Position numbers and translations under genes: made by a program. A stretch of 8,771 nucleotides of DNA, from assembly GCA_900556135.1 (NCBI GenBank), contig USNR01000043.1:1-8771 (forward strand), written 5' to 3'. Position 1 is the stretch's first letter; each line of letters opens with the position of its first letter. This DNA is from an uncultured Clostridium sp. GTDB lineage: Bacteria; Bacillota; Clostridia; TANB77; CAG-508. This document shows, piece by piece, positions 1-6,797 of this stretch. The notes below the pieces were generated by a model. The model saw only the letters and a program-made list of their open reading frames with translations, did not search any database and had not been told where the DNA came from.

Positions 1-45
1 TTTATTTAAGTACTAGTGGTGATTAGTAGGGAATTGTCGTATATT

Positions 46-91
<46 letters not shown>

Positions 92-107
92 TAACATTAA
101 TGCAAAT

Positions 108-148
108 AAAAACATTGCTAGTTTTAAATTAGTAATGTTTTATTTTTT
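108..148 (+). terminator. Terminator after tRNA fragment, possibly bidirectional
   Basis: A 12-bp stem with one G-T pair joins 109-120 (AAAACATTGCTA) to 130-141 (TAGTAATGTTTT) around a 9-base loop. It is followed by a T-run at 143-148. The left arm begins with an A-run, so the opposite strand also gets a T-run. It may therefore also stop transcription of the M18 aminopeptidase gene that ends at 223 on the minus strand. Confidence 0.7.
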
Positions 149-171
149 ACATTTTTATTTAAAGGACACTC

Positions 172-191
172 AAAATCTTTTTAAAGATTTT
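172..191. repeat. Short perfect inverted repeat after the aminopeptidase gene
   Basis: AAAATCTTT (172-180) and AAAGATTTT (183-191) form a perfect inverted repeat with almost no loop. It lies just past the stop of the minus-strand aminopeptidase gene. There is no clean T-run on the minus strand after it, so it is at best a weak terminator helper or an mRNA 3'-end hairpin. Confidence 0.35.
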
Positions 192-222
192 AAGCATCCT
201 TTTCATCTAATGAATTATAATC

Positions 223-1635
223 TTATGCTCTTAAAAAAGCTCTATATGCTTTATGTGCTTGGTACACATCATATTTACTTGTTACCTCATATGGTGCATG
301 CATTGATAGCACTGGAACTCCACAGTCTATTACCTCCACACCTTTATTGGCTAAAATGTAGGCTATAGTTCCTCCACCACCAACATCAACTTTTCCTAAC
401 TCAGCAATTTGATATGTTATATTATTTTGTTCAAATATATTTCTTACATCAGCAACAAATTCAGCATTAGCATCTGAACCACCTGCTTTTCCTCTTGAAC
501 CAGTATATTTATTTAATCCAATTCCTTTGTTTAAGAATGAAGCATTATTAACTTCTGATACTGAGGCATATATTGGGTCAAAGCCTGCATCAACATCTGC
601 AGATAACATTCTTGAATTGCAAAATACCTTATCTAAAAGGTTTGGTCTATTTATTTCTAATTTATTAAGCAATTCTGATATAAAAGTATCAAACACATGT
701 GATTCCATTCCTGTATTTCCCATGCTTCCTACTTCTTCTTTGTCCGAGAACAAGCATACTGCAGTTCTATTTGTGTTTTCAATTTCTAACATTGCAGTTA
801 ATGATGTGTAAACACAAACTTTATCATCTTGACCATAACCTGCAACTAAACTTTCATCAAATCCCAAACTTCTACATTTTAATGCTGGAACCATTTCAAT
901 TTCTGCACTTAATAAATCCTTCTCGACAATTCCATATTTTCTATTTAATATATCTAATATACTTAGTTTTACTTTTTCTGATACTTTTTCATCTTTATAT
1001 GGAATGCTACCAATTAATACATTTAGAGCTTCTCCATCTACACCATCTTTTAACTTCTTTTGCATTTGGTCTTGAGCTAAATGTGGTAATAAATCTGTTA
1101 TTGTAAAAATAGGATCGTCTTCATTTTCTCCTATATTAATTTCTATCTTTTCACCATTTGTTTTAACTATTACCCCATGCATTGATAATGGAATTGTTGT
1201 CCATTGATACTTTTTAATTCCACCATAATAATGTGTTTTAAAATATGCAAAACCGTTATCTTCATATAAAGGATTTGGTTTTAAATCCAATCTTGGAGAA
1301 TCGGCATGTGCTCCAACAATATTTATTCCATTCTCTATACTTTCATTTCCTATTACAGCTAAAAATAGATTTTTACCTTTATTTACGAAATATACTTTAT
1401 CTCCTGGTTTTAAAGTTTCGTATTCACTTAATGCTTTAAATCCATGTTCTATCGCCATTTGTGTAGCATTTTTTACTATTTCTCTTTCTGTTTTAGATTT
1501 ATTCAAAAACTTCATATATCCATCACAGTAATTATAGATTTCATTTTTTTCTTCTTCTGTTGTGTTCTCCCATCCATTCACCTTTTTATTAAATAATTTT
1601 TCTTTTAATTCTTCACCTTTTGATTTTTCTGCCAT
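223..1635 (-). CDS. apeA: M18 family metallo-aminopeptidase
   Basis: This 470-aa protein is a cytoplasmic zinc aminopeptidase of the M18 family (aspartyl aminopeptidase type), which removes N-terminal residues from peptides and forms large tetrahedral assemblies. Family landmarks are in order: HADSPR at 110-115 (metal-binding His110), GYGQDD at 266-271 (bridging Asp), SDKEEVGSMG from 297 (catalytic and metal Glu300/Glu301), SADVDAGFDP at 345-354 (metal Asp), GKAGGSDANAEF at 382-393, and MHAPYE at 445-450 (metal His446). Length fits the family (about 430-480 aa). I place the start at the ATG at 1635: GGAAGG lies 8 bases before it, whereas an upstream in-frame TTG (1668) has no comparable site. 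The gene stands alone, diverges from the VanW gene and has its own promoter. The symbol follows the common name for bacterial 'M18 aminopeptidase 1'; apeB-type members are shorter. No metal-site residue appears to be missing. Confidence 0.95.
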   Translation of the reverse strand: MAEKSKGEELKEKLFNKKVNGWENTTEEEKNEIYNYCDGYMKFLNKSKTEREIVKNATQMAIEHGFKALSEYETLKPGDKVYFVNKGKNLFLAVIGNESIENGINIVGAHADSPRLDLKPNPLYEDNGFAYFKTHYYGGIKKYQWTTIPLSMHGVIVKTNGEKIEINIGENEDDPIFTITDLLPHLAQDQMQKKLKDGVDGEALNVLIGSIPYKDEKVSEKVKLSILDILNRKYGIVEKDLLSAEIEMVPALKCRSLGFDESLVAGYGQDDKVCVYTSLTAMLEIENTNRTAVCLFSDKEEVGSMGNTGMESHVFDTFISELLNKLEINRPNLLDKVFCNSRMLSADVDAGFDPIYASVSEVNNASFLNKGIGLNKYTGSRGKAGGSDANAEFVADVRNIFEQNNITYQIAELGKVDVGGGGTIAYILANKGVEVIDCGVPVLSMHAPYEVTSKYDVYQAHKAYRAFLRA

Positions 1636-1694
1636 ATTAATATCCTTCCTTTCCTTATAATTTAGCAAGAACCTGCTCTTAGAAGATTTGCTTT

Positions 1695-1723
1695 AGTATA
1701 TCACTATATGTATAAAATTTCTA
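1695..1723 (-). promoter_or_regulatory. Promoter of the M18 aminopeptidase gene
   Basis: On the minus strand, TAGAAA (1723-1718), a 17-base spacer and TATACT (1700-1695) form a sigma-A-type promoter with an extended -10 (TG one base before TATACT). Transcription would start near 1688, giving a leader of about 50 bases. No riboswitch or T-box element is visible in it. Confidence 0.55.
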
Positions 1724-1788
1724 GTTATTATTTCCAATTTTATAATATTTATGTCCCAAAATCATATTTTATTTTATTTAGAATATGC

Positions 1789-1817
1789 TTTACAAAAGAT
1801 GTTTTTTATAGTTTAAT
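1789..1817 (+). promoter_or_regulatory. Promoter of the VanW/G5 gene
   Basis: TTTACA (1789-1794), a 17-base spacer and TTTAAT (1812-1817) form a plausible sigma-A promoter. Transcription would start near 1824, about 30 bases before the preferred start codon. It is back to back with the aminopeptidase promoter. Confidence 0.5.
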
Positions 1818-1853
1818 ATATATTAGAAAATTTTAGAATTTTGGAGAAACGTG

Positions 1854-3518
1854 ATGAATAAATTACAAGAAAGTCAAAAAGCAGAAAATCATGACGACTT
1901 AATTGAAGAACAACGAATTTTAAATGCTGCAGAGCAAATTATAAAACAGTTTAATCCTCCTTCAAAAAGTTCTAGAAATAAAAAGATAGTATTTTTTTAT
2001 GTAGTTCCAATCACCATATTAGTATTACTAATATTATTTTTTTCTACTATTTTTGCATTAATCAATCTAAATAGTAATACGATAATAAATGGAATTTTCA
2101 TTCATGGTGTGGACGTATCTGGATTAACTTTTGAAGAAGCTAAAGAAAAGGTTACAAAAGCATTAGATGAACAATTGTCAAATAACCTAAATCTTGTTCA
2201 CAAAGATTATTCAATTGCAATACTACCTACAGATTTCGAAGCATCTTTTGACGTTGATTCCGCTGTTAGCACCGCTTATTCTATTGGTCATTCTGATAAT
2301 ATATTTGTTAATAATTTTTCTATAATTAATGCACTTAGTAAAAATATTAATGTTAGTCCTAAAATTGATTATGACATAGATTTATTAGACGGAATAATAA
2401 AAAATATCAATTCTGATCTTCCAGATTTAGTTATTCAACCTAGCTATTACGTTGATGGAACCACATTATTGATTACTAATGGAAAAGATGGAGTTGTTGT
2501 TAACACCAACAAGTTTGCAGATGATATAGTGGCAACCTTGAATGACTTTACTATTACTGATGATACAATTGAAATACCTGTTACAAATGTTTCAGCTAAT
2601 GCTATCAATATAGATGAAATCTATAAAAGTATAAAGAAAGATCCTGTTGACGCATATTACACAACCAATCCATATTCACTTTATCCATCTTCTACTGGAT
2701 TAGACTTTGACATTAGTTTGGATGATGCTAAAAATATGCTTGCAACTTATCAAGAACAGTATTCTATACCTCTAAAAGTACTTTATCCTAATATAAGTAC
2801 AAATCAGATAGGCACAGAAGCATTTCCCGACTTATTATCTCAATTTTCTACATCATTTAGTAGTAGCAATTATAATAGGTCAACAAACATTTCACTTGCA
2901 GCATCTAAAATTAATGGTACAGTATTAATGCCTGGAGAAACTTTTTCGTACAATCAAAATGTCGGCCAAAGAACTGCTGCCGCAGGTTTTAAAGCTGCTG
3001 CTGCTTACTCAAATGGTGAAGTCGTAAGCGAATTAGGTGGCGGAATATGCCAAGTTTCTTCTACATTATATAATGCTGTGTTATATGCAAATTTGGAAAT
3101 TACTGAAAGGACAAATCATGGATTTAAGCCTAGCTATGTAAAGCCTGGCTTAGATGCCACTGTATCTTGGGGTGGTCCAGATTTTAAGTTTACAAACAAT
3201 AGGAATTATCCTATAAAAATAATTTGTGATACTTCTGGAAAAACTTTAAGGATGTACATTTATGGTTTAAAAGCAGATAATGATTATACTGTAGAGCTTC
3301 AAGCAGATTATCTTTCAACAGTTTATGCAAAAACTGTGTATAAAACAGATACTTCTCTTGCTCATGGTGCTCAAAAAGTAGTTCAAAGTGGCTCTAATGG
3401 CTGTAGAACAGCAAGTTATAAATTGCTCTACGATTCAAACGGAAACCTAGTTTCAAAAGAATGTATCTCTCGTGACACATATAATGCTCATAATAGAATA
3501 GTAGCAGTGGGACCTTAA
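1854..3518 (+). CDS. Membrane-anchored VanW family protein with G5 domain
   Basis: This 554-aa protein is a probable cell-surface peptidoglycan-interacting protein. An N-terminal cytoplasmic part (1-45, acidic then basic) leads into one transmembrane helix (about 46-71), so the rest is extracellular. Residues about 120-310 resemble the paired putative peptidoglycan-binding modules (YoaR-like, PG_binding_4) that precede VanW domains. Residues about 335-460 are the VanW domain, with the diagnostic runs MPGETFSYN at 359-367 and ELGGGICQVSSTLYNA at 393-408. The C-terminal 75 residues match a G5 domain (pattern LAHGAQKVVQSGSNG, then a conserved IVAVG end). VanW is named after vancomycin-resistance clusters, but its biochemical role is unknown, and this solo copy is no evidence of resistance. 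GGAG lies 7 bases before the ATG at 1854; an in-frame GTG at 1851 would be only 4 bases away, so ATG is preferred. Confidence 0.92.
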   Translation: MNKLQESQKAENHDDLIEEQRILNAAEQIIKQFNPPSKSSRNKKIVFFYVVPITILVLLILFFSTIFALINLNSNTIINGIFIHGVDVSGLTFEEAKEKVTKALDEQLSNNLNLVHKDYSIAILPTDFEASFDVDSAVSTAYSIGHSDNIFVNNFSIINALSKNINVSPKIDYDIDLLDGIIKNINSDLPDLVIQPSYYVDGTTLLITNGKDGVVVNTNKFADDIVATLNDFTITDDTIEIPVTNVSANAINIDEIYKSIKKDPVDAYYTTNPYSLYPSSTGLDFDISLDDAKNMLATYQEQYSIPLKVLYPNISTNQIGTEAFPDLLSQFSTSFSSSNYNRSTNISLAASKINGTVLMPGETFSYNQNVGQRTAAAGFKAAAAYSNGEVVSELGGGICQVSSTLYNAVLYANLEITERTNHGFKPSYVKPGLDATVSWGGPDFKFTNNRNYPIKIICDTSGKTLRMYIYGLKADNDYTVELQADYLSTVYAKTVYKTDTSLAHGAQKVVQSGSNGCRTASYKLLYDSNGNLVSKECISRDTYNAHNRIVAVGP

Positions 3519-3539
3519 GGTTCACTGCTACATCTTTTT
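3501..3539 (+). terminator. Terminator overlapping the stop codon of the VanW/G5 gene
   Basis: GTAGCAGTG (3501-3509) pairs with CACTGCTAC (3523-3531). An inner CC/GG pair is separated from it by a small internal loop, and the apical loop is TTAA. A T-run follows at 3535-3539. The left arm lies within the last codons of the VanW gene and its TAA stop sits in the loop. Confidence 0.85.
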
Positions 3540-3551
3540 ATATATTGTACA

Positions 3552-3574
3552 GAAAATTTATTTTATAAATTTTC
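3552..3574. repeat. AT-only perfect inverted repeat
   Basis: GAAAATTTA (3552-3560) and TAAATTTTC (3566-3574) are perfect inverted copies around a 5-base loop, between the converging VanW and S66 genes. No T-run follows on either strand, so its terminator role is doubtful. Confidence 0.4.
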
Positions 3575-3591
3575 GCACAAGAATAAATTTA

Positions 3592-3658
3592 CTGAATTTT
3601 TCAATTTTATAGAGAAATATCAGCAGTAAAATATAAACTGGAAATTGAAAATATTCAG
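3592..3658. repeat. Imperfect long inverted repeat beside the S66 gene end
   Basis: The arm at 3592-3607 is nearly the reverse complement of 3642-3658, with one extra base in the second arm. A 34-base spacer separates them. The repeat lies directly after the S66 stop codon on the minus strand. It could form a 3'-end mRNA hairpin or be the trace of a small excised repeat unit. No other copy is seen in the window. Confidence 0.35.
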
Positions 3659-3660
3659 AT

Positions 3661-4680
3661 TTATTCTTTAAATTCAAACTTAATTTTTCCTTTGCCTCCT
3701 GCTGAATATATTTCCGCTATTGCACCATTTATGATTGTCATTTGTGGAGGCTTATGTCCGATGTCTGCATCAATAATTATTGGCACATTTAACTCTTTTA
3801 ACGAAGTTTTTACAGCTTCTGCAAATGTTATGTTATAGTAACTTTTGTTCATCGCACTTCTACCAAAAACAATTCCATTTGTATATTTAAAATATCCAGC
3901 TTCATTTAATTGCCACATGGCTCTGATAATTGCTTCACTTGACAACTCGCAATTATCAAAATACCATACAATTCCATCATCTTTATATTTCTCTATAAAT
4001 TCTTTTGTCTTGTCATATTTAGTTCCAATTAAACACATTATTAGATCTAAACATCCTCCAATTATTCTTCCACGTAATTGTATCTCTTTTTCATTATTTA
4101 AATTAATCCAGTTCACTTTTTCATCCAGATTATAAGACTCGTCACCGACTTCTTTTTCTGACCTTTGACTTTCATACATATCAAAGCTTTCTTGACATAT
4201 CATATTGCCTTTTAAAATTTCCAAATTATATTTAATAGATGGATGATAATCTTTCATCGAGAAACTTCTAAAATTGTTACCATATATTGTTGCAATATCC
4301 AAATTAGTTGTAATCGGAAATAATAAACCTGTAATATCAGAAAAGCCTTGTACCCATTTAGGATTATTTTTTATTACATCAAAGTCAACATTTGAAAGCA
4401 TTTCAACTAAAAACTCTCCACCAGATAATCCTATAATAGCTTTAACCTTTTTATCTTCAAATAATTCATTAAACTCCTTTGCACGTTCTTTTTTATTAGA
4501 ACTTCTTCCTTTTCCATCATCTTGTCTACAGTTTTTAGTTTCTTTAATTCTGTATCCTAACTGCCTTATTTTCTTCGTTGCCATTTCTATTCTTTTAATA
4601 TCAAGTTCATTCTCACTTCCAGCAGATGGCGCCGTAACACCTATGCAATCTCCACTTTTTAAAAATTCCGGATATATCAT
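3661..4680 (-). CDS. S66 family serine peptidase (LD-carboxypeptidase/MccF-like)
   Basis: This 339-aa protein belongs to peptidase family S66, whose members either trim the tetrapeptide of recycled murein (LdcA type) or cut microcin C-like peptide-nucleotides (MccF type). The N-terminal VTAPSAG (15-21) and LSGGE (85-89) are family landmarks. The nucleophile elbow is GFSDIT at 112-117 (Ser114). The catalytic Glu is Glu245 within FDNCE, followed by a helix (SSEAIIRAMWQL), and the catalytic His is His309 in DIGHKPPQ. The full Ser-Glu-His triad is thus present. No signal peptide is seen, so it acts in the cytoplasm. Its length is nearer MccF-type members than the shorter LdcA, but I cannot separate the two roles from sequence alone. 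The ATG at 4680 is preceded by AAGGGATG, and a strong promoter lies upstream. Confidence 0.9.
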   Translation of the reverse strand: MIYPEFLKSGDCIGVTAPSAGSENELDIKRIEMATKKIRQLGYRIKETKNCRQDDGKGRSSNKKERAKEFNELFEDKKVKAIIGLSGGEFLVEMLSNVDFDVIKNNPKWVQGFSDITGLLFPITTNLDIATIYGNNFRSFSMKDYHPSIKYNLEILKGNMICQESFDMYESQRSEKEVGDESYNLDEKVNWINLNNEKEIQLRGRIIGGCLDLIMCLIGTKYDKTKEFIEKYKDDGIVWYFDNCELSSEAIIRAMWQLNEAGYFKYTNGIVFGRSAMNKSYYNITFAEAVKTSLKELNVPIIIDADIGHKPPQMTIINGAIAEIYSAGGKGKIKFEFKE

Positions 4681-4721
4681 TTTATCATCCCTTCTTGTAA
4701 TATTCTTTTCATTATGTACAT

Positions 4722-4750
4722 TTTATATCATAAATCACAATGGTTTTCAA
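4722..4750 (-). promoter_or_regulatory. Promoter of the S66 peptidase gene
   Basis: On the minus strand, TTGAAA (4750-4745), exactly 17 bases and TATAAA (4727-4722), with TG one base before the -10, make a strong extended -10 sigma-A promoter. The start would lie near 4715, about 35 bases before the ATG. Confidence 0.7.
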
Positions 4751-4840
4751 CAATGTTATTATTCTATTTGGTCACTAAAAATAAATCAGAACTTAATAAT
4801 ATTTACAATCTTTATATAGTATTTAAAAGTCATTATGCTC

Positions 4841-4880
4841 AAAATAAAAAGTAGAAAACAACTATAATGTTGATTTCTAC
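4841..4880 (-). terminator. Terminator of the 109-aa orphan gene
   Basis: GTAGAAA (4851-4857) pairs with TTTCTAC (4874-4880). After one A-A mismatch, CAAC pairs with GTTG around a TATAAT loop. On the minus strand it is followed by TTTTTATTTT (4850-4841). A shorter T-run on the plus side (4882-4885) could allow weak action in the other direction. Confidence 0.8.
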
Positions 4881-4891
4881 CTTTTATTACA

Positions 4892-5221
4892 TTACTCCCA
4901 AATTTTATTAAGCAAACGCTTAAAGATATTGGGCTTTTGGTTGCTGGCTTCTAATTCTGACTTTTTTCCGATGTCACTAATAGTCAAGCTAATACACTTC
5001 CCATCATCAGACATTTCTGAATAGATAGTTTGCATAATTATGTCTGTCAACTTTCCTTCAATCATCTTTTTAAAGATATAGGTCCGATAAAATAACATCG
5101 GTTCTTGGTCTATACCAGTTAAAACCTCTCCGTCATTCCGATAAAAATAAAACTGATTTTCTTTTTCAGTTTCTGACAAAGTAAAAGTCCCATCTGATAT
5201 TACTAAAAGTTCATCTGCCAT
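4892..5221 (-). CDS. Hypothetical protein, 109 aa
   Basis: I do not recognise this protein. It is 109 residues, with no signal peptide, membrane segment or cysteine-metal motif apart from a single Cys. The N-terminal half looks rich in beta strands (VISDGTFTLSETE, then FYFYRNDGEVL), followed by a helical stretch (MLFYRTYIFKKMIEGK) and a basic, Lys-rich C-terminal end (FKRLLNKIWE). The start is taken at the ATG at 5221 because AAGGAGG lies 8 bases before it. The in-frame ATG at 5227 is only 2 bases from that site. It is a single-gene unit with a clear terminator, which supports it being real. GC is about 34%, slightly above its flanks. No function can be proposed. Confidence 0.7.
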   Translation of the reverse strand: MADELLVISDGTFTLSETEKENQFYFYRNDGEVLTGIDQEPMLFYRTYIFKKMIEGKLTDIIMQTIYSEMSDDGKCISLTISDIGKKSELEASNQKPNIFKRLLNKIWE

Positions 5222-5301
5222 TTTCATTTCCTCCTTAACAATTGTTCTTGGGGAATTTGTTACATTGCCATTCTTATTATAATTTGCATAGCTACGAATA
5301 A

Positions 5302-5331
5302 TATAAATAGTATACTACATATTTACGTCAA
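5302..5331 (-). promoter_or_regulatory. Possible promoter of the 109-aa orphan gene
   Basis: On the minus strand, TTGACG (5331-5326) is followed after 18 bases by TTTATA (5307-5302). A TATAAT closer to the gene (near 5280) has no matching -35. The call is tentative; the leader would be about 70 bases. Confidence 0.35.
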
Positions 5332-5524
5332 TCTCAATATTTTTAGTACATTATTTAGGCTAAATTTTTTATACTCTTTTATCACTTTTTGTTTATTTAG
5401 AATAAAAGAAAATTTATTATAAATTAAGGAAATAAGTTAATTGAAGAATTAATTGAACAATATAATAATCCGATGTTTAAAGTTATTTTATATTTTTGAG
5501 AAACGTATTACAAAATCAATTTAT
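5332..5524. other. AT-rich intergenic stretch without a supported gene
   Basis: This stretch is part of the 334-base gap between the 109-aa gene and tRNA-Arg(ACG). It contains two direct copies of TTAATTGAA (5437-5445 and 5449-5457) inside a 24-codon stop-to-stop frame ending at 5499. That frame has no usable start or ribosome site. I see no other RNA fold or binding site here. Confidence 0.4.
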
Positions 5525-5552
5525 AAAAAAAAACTCTCAAGTTAGCTTGAGA
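5525..5552 (-). terminator. Terminator of tRNA-Arg(ACG)
   Basis: TCTCAAG and CTTGAGA (5535-5541 and 5546-5552) form a 7-bp stem with a 4-base loop. On the minus strand a run of nine T follows (complement of A5525-A5533). It starts three bases after the encoded CCA of the tRNA, so the tRNA is probably transcribed alone. Confidence 0.9.
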
Positions 5553-5555
5553 ATA

Positions 5556-5632
<77 letters not shown>

Positions 5633-5647
5633 GAATTGAACATTACA

Positions 5648-5676
5648 ATTATAGCAAGTTTATAAGAATAATTCAA
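5648..5676 (-). promoter_or_regulatory. Promoter of tRNA-Arg(ACG)
   Basis: On the minus strand, TTGAAT (5676-5671), a 17-base spacer and TATAAT (5653-5648) form a near-consensus sigma-A promoter. The start falls about 8 bases before the mature tRNA end, as expected for a stable RNA gene. Confidence 0.85.
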
Positions 5677-5733
5677 GATATAAATTATAAAAATATAAAG
5701 TCATTTTTCAGTAGTAACAGAAAAGTGTCATAG

Positions 5734-5772
5734 AAAAACCGAGAACATAGCGAATTATGCTCTCGGTTTTTT
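5734..5772 (-). terminator. Strong terminator after the 107-aa gene, bidirectional form
   Basis: AAAAACCGAGA (5734-5744) pairs fully with TCTCGGTTTTT (5761-5771). Past one A-C mismatch, CATA/TATG extends the stem around a 6-base loop. Both flanks give a T-run in their own direction. It begins 3 bases after the stop codon of the minus-strand gene at 5776, so that gene is its most likely client. Confidence 0.85.
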
Positions 5773-5775
5773 CAT

Positions 5776-6099
5776 TCAGCAAAAGCGTCTGAAGGTATCA
5801 TATCTGATAACAAGTTTCAGAACAGCTTTTGTACCAAGCTCGGGTTTAATAATTGCCAAATAAGGCTTGAAATCCGAATCGAAAGGTGTAGGCTTAACGA
5901 AGTCTACAAAGTAAAACACCTCTGTGTCAGCGAGCCTTTGCCAGTCACTGTCTTTTGCAACAGCTTCATAAAAAGACTCTTCGAGGCCAAAACTTTCTAC
6001 AATCCGGAGAATTGCTGCTTTTTCTTGTTTAGTATATTCCTCCTTTTGGTCATGTAAATAAAATTGTGCATCGTTTAAATAATCGTGAAAGTTTTTCAT
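5776..6099 (-). CDS. Hypothetical protein, 107 aa
   Basis: I do not recognise this protein. It has 107 residues and no membrane segment or signal peptide. It reads as a helical N-terminal half (DYLNDAQFYLHDQKEEYTKQ, then a long amphipathic helix) and a C-terminal half with strands (TEVFYFVDFVKP, KPYLAIIKPE, KAVLKLVIRYDTF). The start is clear: AAGGAG lies 5 bases before the ATG, and a consensus promoter lies upstream. A strong terminator follows the stop at once. GC is about 40% against 22-33% in the flanking genes, and codon use differs (CCG, CGA and GAG are more frequent). With the plus-strand gene at 6380 it forms a divergent pair of foreign-looking orphans. Transfer is an inference from composition only. 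Confidence 0.75.
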   Translation of the reverse strand: MKNFHDYLNDAQFYLHDQKEEYTKQEKAAILRIVESFGLEESFYEAVAKDSDWQRLADTEVFYFVDFVKPTPFDSDFKPYLAIIKPELGTKAVLKLVIRYDTFRRFC

Positions 6100-6137
6100 A
6101 TGTTCTCCTTTCCAGTCAAATCGACAGTTACACTAAT

Positions 6138-6166
6138 ATTATAGCATACTTTACATAAAAAATCAA
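6138..6166 (-). promoter_or_regulatory. Promoter of the 107-aa gene
   Basis: On the minus strand, TTGATT (6166-6161), 17 bases and TATAAT (6143-6138) form a strong sigma-A promoter. The start would be near 6131, about 30 bases before the ATG. Confidence 0.75.
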
Positions 6167-6182
6167 AAAAACGATTTTTTAT
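6155..6182. repeat. Perfect 10-bp inverted repeat over the -35 box, possible operator
   Basis: ATAAAAAATC (6155-6164) and GATTTTTTAT (6173-6182) are exact inverted copies around an 8-base A-rich spacer. The left arm covers most of the -35 box of the 107-aa gene promoter. A dimeric regulator could bind here. An AT-rich hairpin or UP-element role is also possible. Confidence 0.4.
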
Positions 6183-6244
6183 CATACAAAGCAATAGAAA
6201 ATAACATAATAACCTTCAAACAAGTAATAGAAGCAACAAAACAG

Positions 6245-6273
6245 TTTACAAATTTACATAATTATGATATACT
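6245..6273 (+). promoter_or_regulatory. Promoter of the 134-aa gene
   Basis: TTTACA (6245-6250), 17 bases and TATACT (6268-6273) form a good sigma-A promoter. Transcription would start near 6280, leaving a leader of about 100 bases before the ATG at 6380. Confidence 0.7.
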
Positions 6274-6300
6274 AATTTAGCACTTAATTTAGGAATGGAA

Positions 6301-6444
6301 ATGAATGGCGTAGTATTATTAAACTATGTTAATGAAATTCCAGTAAGTGTATATCGTTTTTTTTTAAGGAGGACTTATTATGAAAGACATCAAAAAAACG
6401 AACACCTTGGAAAACAAGGTAAAGGGATTAACCCGAAGAAATGA
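6301..6444 (+). CDS. Possible leader peptide, 47 aa, overlapping the next gene
   Basis: Within the leader of the 134-aa gene, an ATG at 6301 lies 6 bases after AGGA. It opens a 47-codon frame beginning MNGVVLLNYVNEIPVSVYRF and ending at TGA 6442-6444, inside the next gene in another frame. The first 22 codons look like genuine coding sequence, but the rest runs through the ribosome site and start of the downstream gene. It could be a translated leader, the fragment of an older gene, or chance. An alternative ATG at 6295 is too close to AGGA. No function is known. Confidence 0.25.
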   Translation: MNGVVLLNYVNEIPVSVYRFFLRRTYYERHQKNEHLGKQGKGINPKK

Positions 6445-6784
6445 CCTGGAAGGGTTAGCACGGCTCAAGTATTCGTATGCAGATACTTTCTTCTATCCAA
6501 AGGATGAAGAAGTAACTAAGTACAAGAAGGTACTTGAAGACCTGGAGCTGGTAGCAAGTAGCAAAAATATTTATGCAGTTGGTGGCAACTCCTGGCAGCT
6601 TCTTTCGGCTATTCTGGATTCCGTTGAAGGTGCAGAGATCGTCTACAACACGATTGCAAGATACGCACCGCAGGAAGCAATTGTTTTCGTTGACAAGGAA
6701 GCAGAAGAATTCTCTACTGAAACGATTGACGGAAACGTTTTTGCGGTATTCCCTGCATATACATTTAAACCTTTGAAAAAATAA
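6380..6784 (+). CDS. Hypothetical protein, 134 aa
   Basis: I do not recognise this protein. It is 134 residues and soluble, with no signal peptide. A charged N-terminal region (KVKGLTRRNDLEGLARLKY) is followed by an alpha/beta-like half: NIYAVGGNSWQLLSAILDSV, then IVYNTIARYAPQEAIVFVDKE, then DGNVFAVFPAYTF. AAGGAGG lies 7 bases before the ATG, the best ribosome site in the window, and follows directly on a run of nine T (6357-6365). A GC-rich terminator closes the gene. GC is about 42% over the gene, the highest of any protein gene here, which suggests recent acquisition. It diverges from the 107-aa gene, and both ends of the pair carry terminators. Confidence 0.8.
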   Translation: MKDIKKTNTLENKVKGLTRRNDLEGLARLKYSYADTFFYPKDEEVTKYKKVLEDLELVASSKNIYAVGGNSWQLLSAILDSVEGAEIVYNTIARYAPQEAIVFVDKEAEEFSTETIDGNVFAVFPAYTFKPLKK

Positions 6785-6797
6785 ATACATAGTATTT

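Noticed and set aside
699..1106. 135-codon plus-strand frame
   Set aside because: It is antisense to the core of the M18 gene, whose active-site motifs lie here on the minus strand.
1854..3518. Vancomycin-resistance cluster
   Set aside because: Only a VanW domain is present. There is no D-Ala-D-Lac ligase, dehydrogenase, dipeptidase or VanRS pair, and VanW/G5 proteins are common in Clostridia without resistance.
4274..4819. 181-codon open frame on the plus strand
   Set aside because: It lies antisense to the S66 gene and its upstream promoter, shows no family motif and has no ribosome site.
5425..5499. 24-codon stop-to-stop frame with LIEELIEQYNN
   Set aside because: It resembles a protein tail but has no start codon with a ribosome site and is too short to tell from chance. 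It may be a gene remnant, but that cannot be supported.
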